Origin: a bacterium
Lineage (GTDB): Bacteria > Myxococcota_A > Bradymonadia > REDH01
NCBI GenBank assembly: GCA_030427825.1
Contig: JAUICO010000011.1
Span: forward strand, 1 to 59,967
Direction: 5' to 3'
DNA: 59,967 nucleotides
This document shows positions 18,892-28,008 of this stretch, piece by piece (position 1 is the stretch's first letter; each line of letters opens with the position of its first letter). The position numbers and the translations under genes were made by a program. The notes beneath the pieces were generated by a model, which worked only from the letters and a program-made list of their open reading frames with translations, was not told the origin of the DNA and did no database searches.

Positions 18892-20117
18892 GTGTGTTTG
18901 TTCTGGGCGGCTCGCACACGGACTTTGCCCGTAACTTCGCGCGCGAAGGGCTGGGTATCGGGGACATGATGCGTGTGGCCACTGTGGCCGCACTTGAGGA
19001 CGCTGAGCTGGATGGCAGCGAGGTGCAGGTCGCGCACGTCGGGAACTTCGTCGCGGACCTTTTCTGCGGGCAGGGGCAGCTCGGCGGTGTGCTGGCCGAA
19101 GAGGTGCCTGCGCTTCGCGGAATTCCGACCTCTCGCCACGAGGCCGCGTGTGCCTCGGGGAGCATTGCCCTTCTCGCTGCGATGGCTGAGATCGAAGCCG
19201 GGCGTTACGATGTGGCGTTGGTCTGCGGCGTGGAGCAGATGCGCAACGTACACGGCGATGAGGCGGCTGCGCATCTCGGAGTGGCCGCCTGGGCGGGTCG
19301 CGAAGCTGTAGGCGCCCCCTACCTGTGGCCACGCATGTTCAGCGAACTCAGCGCAGAGTACGATCGTCGCTTTGGGATTTCGTACGAGCATCTCGGTGAG
19401 ATTGCTCGCATCAACTACGAGAACGCGAGGGCGAACCCGAAGGCGCAGACTCGCAGCTGGTCGCTGACGCCGGGGTGCTTTCGTGCCGACGACACAGCGA
19501 ACCCGGTGGTGGACGGGCATGTACGCCGATACGACTGCGGACGTGTTACTGACGGCGCGGCGACCGTAGTTCTTTCGTCAGAACGTGCCGCGTCCGGCTG
19601 GGCAACTTCGCGCGGCCGGTCGCTATCTTCAATTCCGCGCGTGAGTGGATGGGGACATCGCAGCGCGCGAATCAGCTACGCGGGGAAGGTCGCCGACAGC
19701 GCGGGGGAGGCCCTCGTGTTTCCGCATATTCGGAGCGCCGTTCTCGATGCCTGGGAGCGGGCGGGCGTGACCCTGCCGCAGATTGATATGTTCGAGGTGC
19801 ATGATTGCTTTGCCATGACCGAATACATGCTGATCGATCACCTGGGGATTACGCCGCCGGGTCGTTCGTTTGAGGCCGTTGAAGACGGCCGAATTACTCG
19901 CGAAGGAGCGATCCCAATCAACCCCAGCGGCGGGTTGATTGGACTTGGACACCCGGTGGGGGCGACGGGTGTGCGAATGTTGTTTGATTGTGCTCAGCAG
20001 GTTGGCGGTCGCGCAGGAGAAACGCAGGTAGGTGGTGCACGGAGAGCGGCTACGCTCAACATCGGCGGCAGCGCGACGACCGTAGTTTCGTTTGTTGTTG
20101 AGACCGCAGCTCCATGA
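18888..20117 (+). CDS. SCP2/SCPx-type thiolase
   Basis: 409 residues. The acyl-binding nucleophile is C88 in AACASG. Other catalytic motifs are VHDCF (HDCF, used by SCP2-thiolases in place of NEAF) and GLGHPVGATG. The C-terminus NIGGSATT is typical of the SCPx branch, which serves branched and sterol side-chain acyl-CoAs. Its ATG lies inside the oxygenase stop (18888-18891), and its own end overlaps the second thiolase by 4 bp. This coupling suggests that the acyl-CoA substrate descends from the product of the oxygenase, an inference from gene order only. Confidence 0.9.
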   Translation: MSVFVLGGSHTDFARNFAREGLGIGDMMRVATVAALEDAELDGSEVQVAHVGNFVADLFCGQGQLGGVLAEEVPALRGIPTSRHEAACASGSIALLAAMAEIEAGRYDVALVCGVEQMRNVHGDEAAAHLGVAAWAGREAVGAPYLWPRMFSELSAEYDRRFGISYEHLGEIARINYENARANPKAQTRSWSLTPGCFRADDTANPVVDGHVRRYDCGRVTDGAATVVLSSERAASGWATSRGRSLSSIPRVSGWGHRSARISYAGKVADSAGEALVFPHIRSAVLDAWERAGVTLPQIDMFEVHDCFAMTEYMLIDHLGITPPGRSFEAVEDGRITREGAIPINPSGGLIGLGHPVGATGVRMLFDCAQQVGGRAGETQVGGARRAATLNIGGSATTVVSFVVETAAP

Positions 20118-21346
20118 AAGAGGTTTGCATTGTCGATGTGCTCCGGACGCCTCGATGCCGGGTGACGCGCGAGGGTGGAGCACTGTCGGCGGTGCGTCCG
20201 GTGGAGCTGGTCGCCACACTTCTGCGAGAGTTGAGTCGTCGCATCCCCGGGATCGAGAATTCTGTGCGCGACGTGGTTCTGGGGTGTAGCACGGCATCTG
20301 GCGAGCAGGGCGCGAACGTCGCGAAGACGTCCGTGCAATGGGCCGGCTGGCCCGACGCCGTTCCGGGCCTAACGGTCAGCCGCTATTGCACATCTGGCCT
20401 GGACGCGATCCACACAGCGTCAGCGAGGATTCAGTGCGGAGCCGACGATGTATTGATTGCCGGCGGCGTCGAATCTATGTCACGAGTCCCGATGTTCTCG
20501 GACAGGGGCCCGTGGTTTGCTGACCCGGTCGTGTCGGCTCAAGCGCGCTACGTGCATATGGGAATTGCGGCTGATGTTGTTGCCGCCCTGGACGAGCGAT
20601 CCCGCCCGGAGCTCGACGAATACGCGCTTCGATCACAACAGCTTGCGGCGGCATCGAGAGTCGAACAGCGGGCCGGCATCACGCCGGTGAATGCGAATGG
20701 TGTGTTGGTCGCGGATGATGATGCGCCGCGAGGCGGGGCAAGCGCCGGGTCTCTTGCAGCGCTTCCTGCGATCTTTGCAGGCAAACAATACGACGAGTTC
20801 AGGGAGCGCGCGCTTACCGAGTTCGCGCTCACCTCCGTTCCGGCTGTCCATACGGTTGGGCACGCGCCGGCCATCGTTGACGGTGCTTCGCTCGTGCTTC
20901 TTTGTTCTCGGGAGTTCGCGAGAGAGCGCGGCCTGGGTGTACGGGCGCAGGTTCGGGGTTTCGCAACGGCGTCAGCGCACCCGGTGTCGATGTTGACCGC
21001 GCACGTCGACGCGACGCGGCGTCTCTGCTCGCGAAGTGGCCTCGCACTGGAAGACGTGCACGTGTACGAGGTTAACGAGTCCTTCGCCGCGAGTGTGCTG
21101 CACTATCGTGACGCGTTGGGGATATCTGGGGTGCGCATGAACCCGTCGGGCGGAGCGATCGCACTGGGCCACCCGTTGGGCGCAACGGGCGGAGTGCTGG
21201 CGGGTCGGCTGGTGGAACAGCTGGAGGCGCGCGGCGGTGGAACCGGAATTGCGGCGATTCCCGCGGGCGCCGGCCTCGGCGCTGCGACGGCGATCCATGT
21301 CCCGGCCGAAGGTTGTTCTCCTCCATCGTCTCCCGGCCGAAGGTAA
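20114..21346 (+). CDS. Thiolase-family protein lacking the second catalytic Cys
   Basis: 410 residues. The nucleophile C92 is in YCTSGLDA, NESF replaces NEAF, and H353 is in GHPLGATGG. In classical thiolases the last motif is a Cys followed by Gly-rich residues (LCIGGG); here the aligned stretch reads IPAGAGLG, with P383 at the Cys position. This Cys normally acts as the general base/acid, so the enzyme may be altered in activity or may be a synthase-like or partner subunit. The tail after about residue 397 is Pro/Ser/Arg-rich and coincides with repeated DNA. Third gene of the operon. Confidence 0.88.
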   Translation: MKEVCIVDVLRTPRCRVTREGGALSAVRPVELVATLLRELSRRIPGIENSVRDVVLGCSTASGEQGANVAKTSVQWAGWPDAVPGLTVSRYCTSGLDAIHTASARIQCGADDVLIAGGVESMSRVPMFSDRGPWFADPVVSAQARYVHMGIAADVVAALDERSRPELDEYALRSQQLAAASRVEQRAGITPVNANGVLVADDDAPRGGASAGSLAALPAIFAGKQYDEFRERALTEFALTSVPAVHTVGHAPAIVDGASLVLLCSREFARERGLGVRAQVRGFATASAHPVSMLTAHVDATRRLCSRSGLALEDVHVYEVNESFAASVLHYRDALGISGVRMNPSGGAIALGHPLGATGGVLAGRLVEQLEARGGGTGIAAIPAGAGLGAATAIHVPAEGCSPPSSPGRR

Positions 21347-21375
21347 GGTCGGCTGGTGCGAAGGTATGGTCGGCT
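21301..21375 (+). repeat. Short direct repeats at the 3' end of the second thiolase
   Basis: CCCGGCCGAAGGT occurs at 21301-21313 and 21332-21344, and AAGGTAWGGTCGGCT at 21340-21354 and 21361-21375 (W = A/T). The stop codon (21344-21346) lies inside the array. The repeats encode the atypical tail of the thiolase and run into the gap before the RAYT-like gene. Confidence 0.75.
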
Positions 21376-21590
21376 CCGAGCGGTCGACACCTCGTATTCG
21401 GTACCAGATTGACCCGGAATCAGCGCTGAAATCGATCCAAGTGTTGAGACCCTCTGTCAAGAGAAGCCCAACAAGCGTCGCGACGCCGGCCGCAGGCGTA
21501 CGGACCCGCTGCGATCGAGAAATGAGCGCGGATTCGTGGCTTCGAGGATCGAAAGGAGACACGTCTGCTACTGCTACGTGCCGCAAGCTC

Positions 21591-22487
21591 CTACGGAGGA
21601 GGCTGGCAGCGCGCGTGAGCAAAGCGCGGCATCCACCACGAGCCCCTCGGAAACTGGACCTCTGTGTCCCCCTCGCGCCATGCAAGCCATGCGGCCCGGT
21701 ATTGCTGTCTAAAACGTTCCAACTCTCGAAGCGCTGCCGTCCGTACTTCGACGTCGTGGGCGGCAATTCCCGGACTCATTTGAAACCACCTCTCCCTCGA
21801 TTCGGGAGTGTCGTCCCAACGGACCTGCGCGAGGCGACGAGGCCCCATTACACTAACACCTTCCTTTCGACGTGCAGCTCGATGTCTGGTCTCGGCGTCG
21901 CGAATGCGGCCGGCAATCACATCACACAGCGCGTCGCGGCCAATGTCCGAGAATAGCTGTGGAACTTCGACATGAAGCCAGGCTACGTCTGGCATGTCGC
22001 CGTCTTCTGAGAAGAAGAAGTCCGGGCGTTCAGCCCGGATCGACGTGCCTATCGTACGCGGGCCGGTCCACAAGCCCGGATAGTCATGGTTGTAGCGCAC
22101 GAGGTTCGCCGCGCTCGGATTCGCAAGAATATAGGTATACCTTCGAAGAAGGTCCTCCCGATCTTGCGGTCGAAGCACGCCATACGGGGCAGCGCTCCAG
22201 AACTTGTCGCTGCGACCATAGAGGGCGTTCAGGGCGCGAGCGATCAATCCGTTTGCGTAGGACATGAACAAGGGGAGGCGCCCTTCATTGTCATGCATCA
22301 AGATGTGCACATGATTGCCCATCGCACACACCGCGTGCACCGACATTGCGTACTTTTCGGCGGCGCATGCGTACACATACAGCAGCAGACGCTTCGTGCG
22401 GTCCCGAGGCAATAGAGCGAGTCGACGCTCAAACGTTCGTGAACAGACCTCGACATACCCGGGAACCACTCGTCTTGGCTTCGACAT
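21591..22487 (-). mobile_element. REP-associated tyrosine transposase-like (RAYT / Y1, HUH) gene
   Basis: 298-residue protein of the IS200-like Y1 superfamily. The histidine pair is in GNHVHILMH (HVH), preceded by the family pattern YAMSVHAVCAMGNHVHI; catalytic Tyr candidates follow in the helical region (RRYTYILANP). The protein is longer than E. coli RAYT (165 residues) because of a C-terminal extension including GWRVRDAETRHR-like basic helices. Single-copy, IS-end-free genes of this type are usually domesticated and process REP/BIME palindromes. No terminal repeats are visible at its borders. It converges on the thiolase operon. The hairpin clusters in this window are candidate substrates. 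Confidence 0.82.
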
Positions 22488-22572
22488 GTCTCACCGCCCG
22501 CGCAGATTGATGGGTGCGTACGGGAGAGTCGACAGGCTCCGACCGGCGTTGCCCGGAATCTTTCCTTCGGGC

Positions 22573-22601
22573 GGGGATGGGGATCGGGGGATCGGATGGG
22601 G
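22573..22601 (+). other. G-rich tract with four G-runs (G-quadruplex candidate)
   Basis: Runs of G at 22573-22576, 22579-22582, 22586-22590 and 22598-22601 are separated by 2, 3 and 7 bases, in the order GGGG-AT-GGGG-ATC-GGGGG-ATCGGAT-GGGG. This meets the usual G4 pattern. It lies between the RAYT-like gene and the 3' end of the thioesterase. Confidence 0.6.
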
Positions 22602-22617
22602 ATTTGAGGATTGCGGC

Positions 22618-23430
22618 CTACGAACCGGCACTGAACTCCGCGAAATACTGCCGCCCGCCGGCGGCAAGACGTCCGTCCGGCGACCATACGCGAGATTCGA
22701 AATCGCAATGCCCGCCCTGCGACGCAACCGCACGACTCTCGTAGAACCACCAATCAGACATCGAGCACACGGGAAGTCCCCCGGCGACGTTGACCTGCCA
22801 CGTGACCGTGCTCCCCACGGCCGGCGCAGTGGATACGGACCACACAGGCGGAGGCCATGAATCGAAGAGGCCCAGGAGCCCGGGATCGTCGACAGGTGTG
22901 TCCTCACGCAACCGAAACCACCCCTGCGCATGGGCGTCGCCGGTGCCCGAAAAAGGGAAGTTCGCGACCGTCCATCGAAACTCAAAGTGCCGCACGAAGG
23001 CCGGCATCAAACCGTCAATGTATGGCATCGGCGTCACCTCGGACGGCGGTGCCGCCGCAGGCCGCGCCGGACCGGGCAGCGAAATCCCGGTGTCGCGCGG
23101 CGCTCCGAAAGCAGACACGATGATCGCCCGAGTTGATCCATCCTGCTCAATGCGCGTCATGGCCTGCGTGAGCGTCCTGCCTTCACGCAGGATCTCGACC
23201 ACCGCCACCGCCGGAGCTGCGGCCAGAGGGCCGACGAAGGTGATCATCGCTGAACGAAGCCGGCGCTCCGGCCCGATCGTGCTCAAGGTGCAGCGCACCC
23301 CGACCGCCGCCACAATCCCGCCATACGACGCGCGGCCCTGTGACCACCTCTCGGGGACCATCCCCTCAAAGCGACCATCGCCTCTCTCAATCCAGGTCGA
23401 ATCTTCCTTCCACATTGCGTCGCTCACCAT
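22618..23430 (-). CDS. Thioesterase-like superfamily protein (TesB/4HBT_3 type)
   Basis: 270 residues with a double hot-dog layout. The N-terminal half has WSQGRASYGGIVAAVGVR, the second half SMSDWWFYE and the final strand FESRVWSPDGRLAAGGRQYF, all typical of the TesB-like acyl-CoA thioesterase family. It would hydrolyse acyl-CoA, or bind acyl groups non-catalytically. An in-frame ATG at 23415 has GGTGAG upstream and may be the real start. It is close to the two thiolase genes but in the opposite direction, so a shared pathway is plausible, not shown. Confidence 0.78.
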   Translation of the reverse strand: MVSDAMWKEDSTWIERGDGRFEGMVPERWSQGRASYGGIVAAVGVRCTLSTIGPERRLRSAMITFVGPLAAAPAVAVVEILREGRTLTQAMTRIEQDGSTRAIIVSAFGAPRDTGISLPGPARPAAAPPSEVTPMPYIDGLMPAFVRHFEFRWTVANFPFSGTGDAHAQGWFRLREDTPVDDPGLLGLFDSWPPPVWSVSTAPAVGSTVTWQVNVAGGLPVCSMSDWWFYESRAVASQGGHCDFESRVWSPDGRLAAGGRQYFAEFSAGS

Positions 23431-23576
23431 GACGAGGTCGCCCGGGTACGCGGCCTATACTCGCTACTCACCACCGCCGAGAAGCCTCGTTGCCGCCGTC
23501 CGTTTCGCGGCTGCGGTGGCACCGCGCGTCGTACGACGCTATGATCGAGCTACATATTGCATGCAAGAGAACTCAA

Positions 23577-26500
23577 ATGGACTCCGAATCACACGGGATT
23601 GGGCATCGGCTATCGCTATCGCCGCGCAATCTGGCTCTCCTCGCTCTTGTAGGAGTGGCGCTCTTCGGGCCGACTGCTCAAGCTGAATGCCCCGACGATG
23701 ACCTGGCCTCCGCGACGGGGACGTTCTCAGGCTATACAACCAGCGGCGCCGGCGACGAGCTCAGCTTCAGCGATTCCCAGTGCTCGTCGTCGTCGGGCGG
23801 CACAGAAGTCACCATCGCCTGGGAGGCACCATACGACGGCACTTTCGTCGCCGAGACGACAGCCTCCGCGATCGACACCGTATTGTACCTCGTCGACAGC
23901 TGCGTCGCGCAGACGGAGATCGCCTGCGATGATGACTCCGCTGCGGCGACGCAGTCTCGCCTGGGCTTCCAAGCCTCCGCGGGTGAAGAGTTCGTCTTCG
24001 TGATCGAAGGCAAGAATAACGAACAGGGAGAGCTTGTCTTCAGCATCAACTCGCAGGACATCTTGATCTCGGAAGTGATGTACGACCCCGCCAATGGCGG
24101 CGGCGCTGACTCCAACCACGAGTGGGTTGAAATCTACAATCCGGGCCCTCTTGACCTCGATATTTCTGCCTTCAAGATCACGGACGAAGAGTTTCCGGGG
24201 GGGACGGAGGGTGCCTTTCGCTTCCCAGCCGGCACAACGATCGAAGCCGGCGCCGTGCTGCTGATCTGTGACACCGCGACGGACGTCGAAGCCGAGTTTT
24301 CCGGCTCGTCGTGCGATGTTGAAGTCAACAACTCAAACAGCACTCCGGACATGATCCGCTACGACTCGTGGGCAACGGGTTTCGGGCTCGATCTCAGTAA
24401 CAGCGGCGACGAGCTGATCCTGCTCGGCCCCCTCGATGAGGTCGTCGACGCGCTGAACTGGGGGACCAGTTTTGAGTTCATGAATCCGTCGATCGACGAT
24501 GTAGACGCCGGTCGCTCCCTGTTTCGGCCGGATCTCGGCCTCGACACGGACACGCGCGACGACTGGTCCGACACAGATGAACCCACGCCGGGAGCGCTCC
24601 CGGCAACGTGTAATGACAGCATACAGAACGGAGATGAGAGTGACGTCGACTGCGGCGGCAGCTGTAGGGGCTGCAGCGGCGGCGGTTCCTGTGACAGCGG
24701 CAGCGACTGCCTGACGGGTATCTGCACACCCATCATCAACACCTGCCTCCTCGGGTCGGCCTGCGGCGACGGCAACACGGACCTCGGCGAGGAATGTGAT
24801 GACAGCAACACGGACGACGGCGACGGCTGCGACGCAAACTGCAACGTCGAGAACGGCTTCCTGTGTCTCCCTCTTGACCTCGGTCTGGGACTCCTCGGCT
24901 CCCTGTGTCAGCCGGACTGTGGCGACATCCTGATTATCGGCGACGAGATCTGCGATGGAACCGCGTTGGGTGGCGTTGATTGCACCAACTTCGGCTACTC
25001 AAACCCCGGTGGCCTCGCCTGTGCGGACAACTGCCTGGCGCTGGTCACCGGAGGCTGCACCAACACCTGTGGCGACGGCTCCCGCGAGCCGGGCGAATTC
25101 TGTGATGATGGAAACACCGAGGAAGGAGACGGTTGCGATTCCCGTTGTCGCCTCGAAGACGGTTTCTCGTGCAGTGACATCCCAGTCGTCGGACTCGTAT
25201 GTGACGCAATATGCAACGACGGGCTGGTGGTCGGCGATGAGGCGTGTGACTCCTCACAGCTGGCCGACAATGACTGCACCCTCGAGGGCTTCACCAACCC
25301 CCTCGGCGCAGTCTGCAACACGGCATGCACCGACATCGACTTCAGCGGCTGCGTGCCCACGTGCGGCGACGGAAGCCTCGAGCTGGGCGAGCTCTGCGAC
25401 GACGGAAACACCCGGATCGGCGACGGCTGCAACAACCTGTGCGTACCAGAAGGCGGCTTTATCTGTCAGGCCGCCGATCTCGGCGGGCTGAACCTCGGCA
25501 CTGTGTGTTCCACGGACTGTGGAGACGGAGTGGTTGCCGGCCTTGAAGAGTGCGACGACCAGAACAACACAGCCCTCGATGGATGCACTGCGTGCATCGT
25601 CGACGTCGGGTTTACATGCAGCGGCGAACCGAGCGTATGCGGCCCGGACAGCCTCTGCGGGAACCTCACGCTGGACACCGGCGAAGATTGTGATGGGACG
25701 CTGCTCTCCCTGTCCGAGTGCCCCGATGGGTACGCCGGACTGCCGCTGTGCAACAATGACATCCTCAACCCCGACGGCGACGACAGCTGTACCTTCGACC
25801 TGCCGCCGGCCGGCTGCCTGGATGTCGACGAGTGCGCGCTTCAGACTGCGGGCTGCAGCATTGATGCAGATTGCGAGAACACCGAAGGCTCTTTCCAATG
25901 TACGTGCAGCGATGGATTCATCGGCGATGGCTTCGTGTGCAACCCGGTTCCGCCGGTATGCGGCGACAGCGCCGTCGAAGGTGCGGAGGAATGTGACGAC
26001 GGTGGCATTGCGGACGGAGACGGCTGCAGCGCCCTCTGTGCTGTCGAAAGCGGATTTGAGTGTGACGATGCGGAGCCGACGGTCTGTTTTTCGGACGCGG
26101 ACGGAGATGGCGTCGCAGATGGAGACGACAACTGTCCCAATGACAATAACCCCGCCCAGGAAGACCTTGATGAGGACGACATTGGCGACGTGTGCGATCC
26201 CGACCGCGATGGAGACAACGTAAACAATACGGAAGACAACTGCCCCGACGAAGCAAACGCTAACCAGGCGGATGCAGATGACGACGGCGTCGGAGATGTG
26301 TGCGACGACTCCGGCCCGTTGGACAGCGACGGCGATGGGGTCGCCGACGACATCGACAACTGCATTGATTTGTCGAACGTGGACCAGGCAGACGTAAACA
26401 CCGACGGCGAGGGTGATGCCTGCGACGACACCGACGGCGACGGCCTCACCGACGAGGAGGAGCTTGCGGGCGGCACCGACTATGACGACGCCGACAGTGA

Positions 26501-26864
26501 TGATGACGGCATCGACGACGCGGATGAGATCGCTCGTGGCACAGACCCCCTGGACGCGGACACCGACAACGACGGCCTGCTGGATGGCGAAGAAGTGCGC
26601 ATCGGCACCGATCCCAACAACGAAGACTCGGACAATGACGGCCTGCTCGACGGAGAGGAGGTTGAGCGCGGGCTTGATCCGCTGAACGAAGACTCCGATG
26701 GCGACGGGATACTGGACGGCGTCGACACCGGCACGGACGGACGCGTGGTCACCGGCGGCGGGTGCAACAGCATCACGGCTCCCGGCGGTGGGTGGACTGG
26801 CGGCCTTTGGATCCTCAGCGCCATGGTCCTCATTCGTCGTCGCGGGACCACAAGACCCACGTGA
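23577..26864 (+). CDS. Large secreted Cys-rich surface protein with MYXO-CTERM-like tail
   Basis: 1095 residues from the ATG at 23577. Signal peptide ends TAQA. Order: an N-terminal beta domain, a lamin-tail-type domain (SEVMYDPANGGG, HEWVEIYNPG, about residues 160-280), about seven myxobacterial Cys-rich repeats (CGDG...EECDDGN...GDGC), an EGF-like domain (DVDECALQTAGC...CTC, about residue 750), then thrombospondin-3-like calcium repeats (DADGDGVADGDDNCP and variants), and a tail GGGCNSITAPGGG with a hydrophobic helix WTGGLWILSAMVLI and RRRG. The tail is a C-terminal sorting signal analogous to MYXO-CTERM. Likely an adhesive or structural cell-surface protein; partners unknown. Confidence 0.85.
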   Translation: MDSESHGIGHRLSLSPRNLALLALVGVALFGPTAQAECPDDDLASATGTFSGYTTSGAGDELSFSDSQCSSSSGGTEVTIAWEAPYDGTFVAETTASAIDTVLYLVDSCVAQTEIACDDDSAAATQSRLGFQASAGEEFVFVIEGKNNEQGELVFSINSQDILISEVMYDPANGGGADSNHEWVEIYNPGPLDLDISAFKITDEEFPGGTEGAFRFPAGTTIEAGAVLLICDTATDVEAEFSGSSCDVEVNNSNSTPDMIRYDSWATGFGLDLSNSGDELILLGPLDEVVDALNWGTSFEFMNPSIDDVDAGRSLFRPDLGLDTDTRDDWSDTDEPTPGALPATCNDSIQNGDESDVDCGGSCRGCSGGGSCDSGSDCLTGICTPIINTCLLGSACGDGNTDLGEECDDSNTDDGDGCDANCNVENGFLCLPLDLGLGLLGSLCQPDCGDILIIGDEICDGTALGGVDCTNFGYSNPGGLACADNCLALVTGGCTNTCGDGSREPGEFCDDGNTEEGDGCDSRCRLEDGFSCSDIPVVGLVCDAICNDGLVVGDEACDSSQLADNDCTLEGFTNPLGAVCNTACTDIDFSGCVPTCGDGSLELGELCDDGNTRIGDGCNNLCVPEGGFICQAADLGGLNLGTVCSTDCGDGVVAGLEECDDQNNTALDGCTACIVDVGFTCSGEPSVCGPDSLCGNLTLDTGEDCDGTLLSLSECPDGYAGLPLCNNDILNPDGDDSCTFDLPPAGCLDVDECALQTAGCSIDADCENTEGSFQCTCSDGFIGDGFVCNPVPPVCGDSAVEGAEECDDGGIADGDGCSALCAVESGFECDDAEPTVCFSDADGDGVADGDDNCPNDNNPAQEDLDEDDIGDVCDPDRDGDNVNNTEDNCPDEANANQADADDDGVGDVCDDSGPLDSDGDGVADDIDNCIDLSNVDQADVNTDGEGDACDDTDGDGLTDEEELAGGTDYDDADSDDDGIDDADEIARGTDPLDADTDNDGLLDGEEVRIGTDPNNEDSDNDGLLDGEEVERGLDPLNEDSDGDGILDGVDTGTDGRVVTGGGCNSITAPGGGWTGGLWILSAMVLIRRRGTTRPT

Positions 26865-26945
26865 TTCGGTTTTCGTTCGAGTAACCCGCCCTTGAGAAGC
26901 ACCGAAGTTGGTGTAGCTTGAGGGCGAATTCGTTGTGGAGCGACA

Positions 26946-27974
26946 ATGGCAGGCGCGAGAACAACTCAAAACATCGGGAAGGAACCGGCCCGTGTACGGG
27001 TGATCGCGTACGATGAGTCACGAGTCTCGCGAGTCACATTCGACGACGGCGACATCGACGTCGCCACGATTCCGACAGGTAACGTCACCTGGTTCGATGT
27101 GATCGGCGGCGACTTCAGGCCCGCGCTGACCCAACTGCGGCGAATGTTCGACATTCACCCATTGATGGCCGAGGACATCGAACGTGGCGGACAGCGAACC
27201 AAAGTGGAACGCCATGGGGACGCCCTCTACTTCTTCCTGCGTTGTCCACCCTATGAAGAAGGCGCGTTCGGCAACGACGTCGCCATCGTTGTCGTCGGCA
27301 GCACGGTCATCACATTCAGCCATGCCGAGATTCGAGGCTTTGTTGAAGCCAGGGACCGGATCGACGACGCGATCGGAGACATCCGCAGCCTGGACGCCGA
27401 CTACCTCGGCTATCGTCTGACAGACGGGATTTTCGACCAGCACGAGATCTATCTCTACGAGCTCAGCGAGCGCACGGATGATCTCGCTGGAGTACTGATC
27501 GACGAGTCCAAAGAGGCCGCGCCAACACAGCTGACCGAGCTACGTCACGAGGTCTTCACCGCCCGCCGAGTTGTTTCGCACTACCTGAGGGTCTTTCAGG
27601 AGCTCTGCGCTCATGACGCAGTCCTGGTGTCAAAGGCGACTCAGGTTTACTTCAGGGACTCCCTGGATCATGCGTTGCGCCAGTCCGCTCGCCTCGACAC
27701 TCTCAACGACCAGGCGGGCAGCTTGTTTGAACTGCAGCTCGCCCTGAGCAGTCAGCGCCTGAACGACACCATGCGGGTGCTCACCATGGTCACCAGCATC
27801 TTCGTCCCGCTGAGTTTTCTGGCCGGCGTCTTCGGCATGAACTTCAGTCACGAAGCATCCAAATGGAACATGCCCGAGCTCTATTGGGCCTACGGCTACC
27901 CGGCGGCGCTGTTGTTGATGGCAGTGACCGCGTTCGCGATGGTGCGATACTTCAAGAAGAGTGGGTGGTGGTAA
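26946..27974 (+). CDS. corA: CorA-family Mg2+/Co2+ transporter
   Basis: 342 residues. The long cytoplasmic N-terminal domain is followed by a stalk helix and two C-terminal membrane helices; the pore signature FGMNF lies at about 297-299 (GMN), with a loop MPELYWAYGY before the last helix, ending in basic KKSGWW. A pentameric inner-membrane magnesium channel. GGAG precedes the ATG at 26946. It is followed 34 bp later by an MscS-type channel gene in the same direction. Confidence 0.94.
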   Translation: MAGARTTQNIGKEPARVRVIAYDESRVSRVTFDDGDIDVATIPTGNVTWFDVIGGDFRPALTQLRRMFDIHPLMAEDIERGGQRTKVERHGDALYFFLRCPPYEEGAFGNDVAIVVVGSTVITFSHAEIRGFVEARDRIDDAIGDIRSLDADYLGYRLTDGIFDQHEIYLYELSERTDDLAGVLIDESKEAAPTQLTELRHEVFTARRVVSHYLRVFQELCAHDAVLVSKATQVYFRDSLDHALRQSARLDTLNDQAGSLFELQLALSSQRLNDTMRVLTMVTSIFVPLSFLAGVFGMNFSHEASKWNMPELYWAYGYPAALLLMAVTAFAMVRYFKKSGWW

Positions 27975-28008
27975 TGACAGCTCCCGGCAGACGCGGACTG
28001 GAGGGTCG

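Noticed and set aside
25254..26969. 571-codon minus-strand open frame over the large Cys-rich protein
   Set aside because: Antisense to repeated Asp/Gly codons, which give long Val/Ala-rich frames; no real domain.
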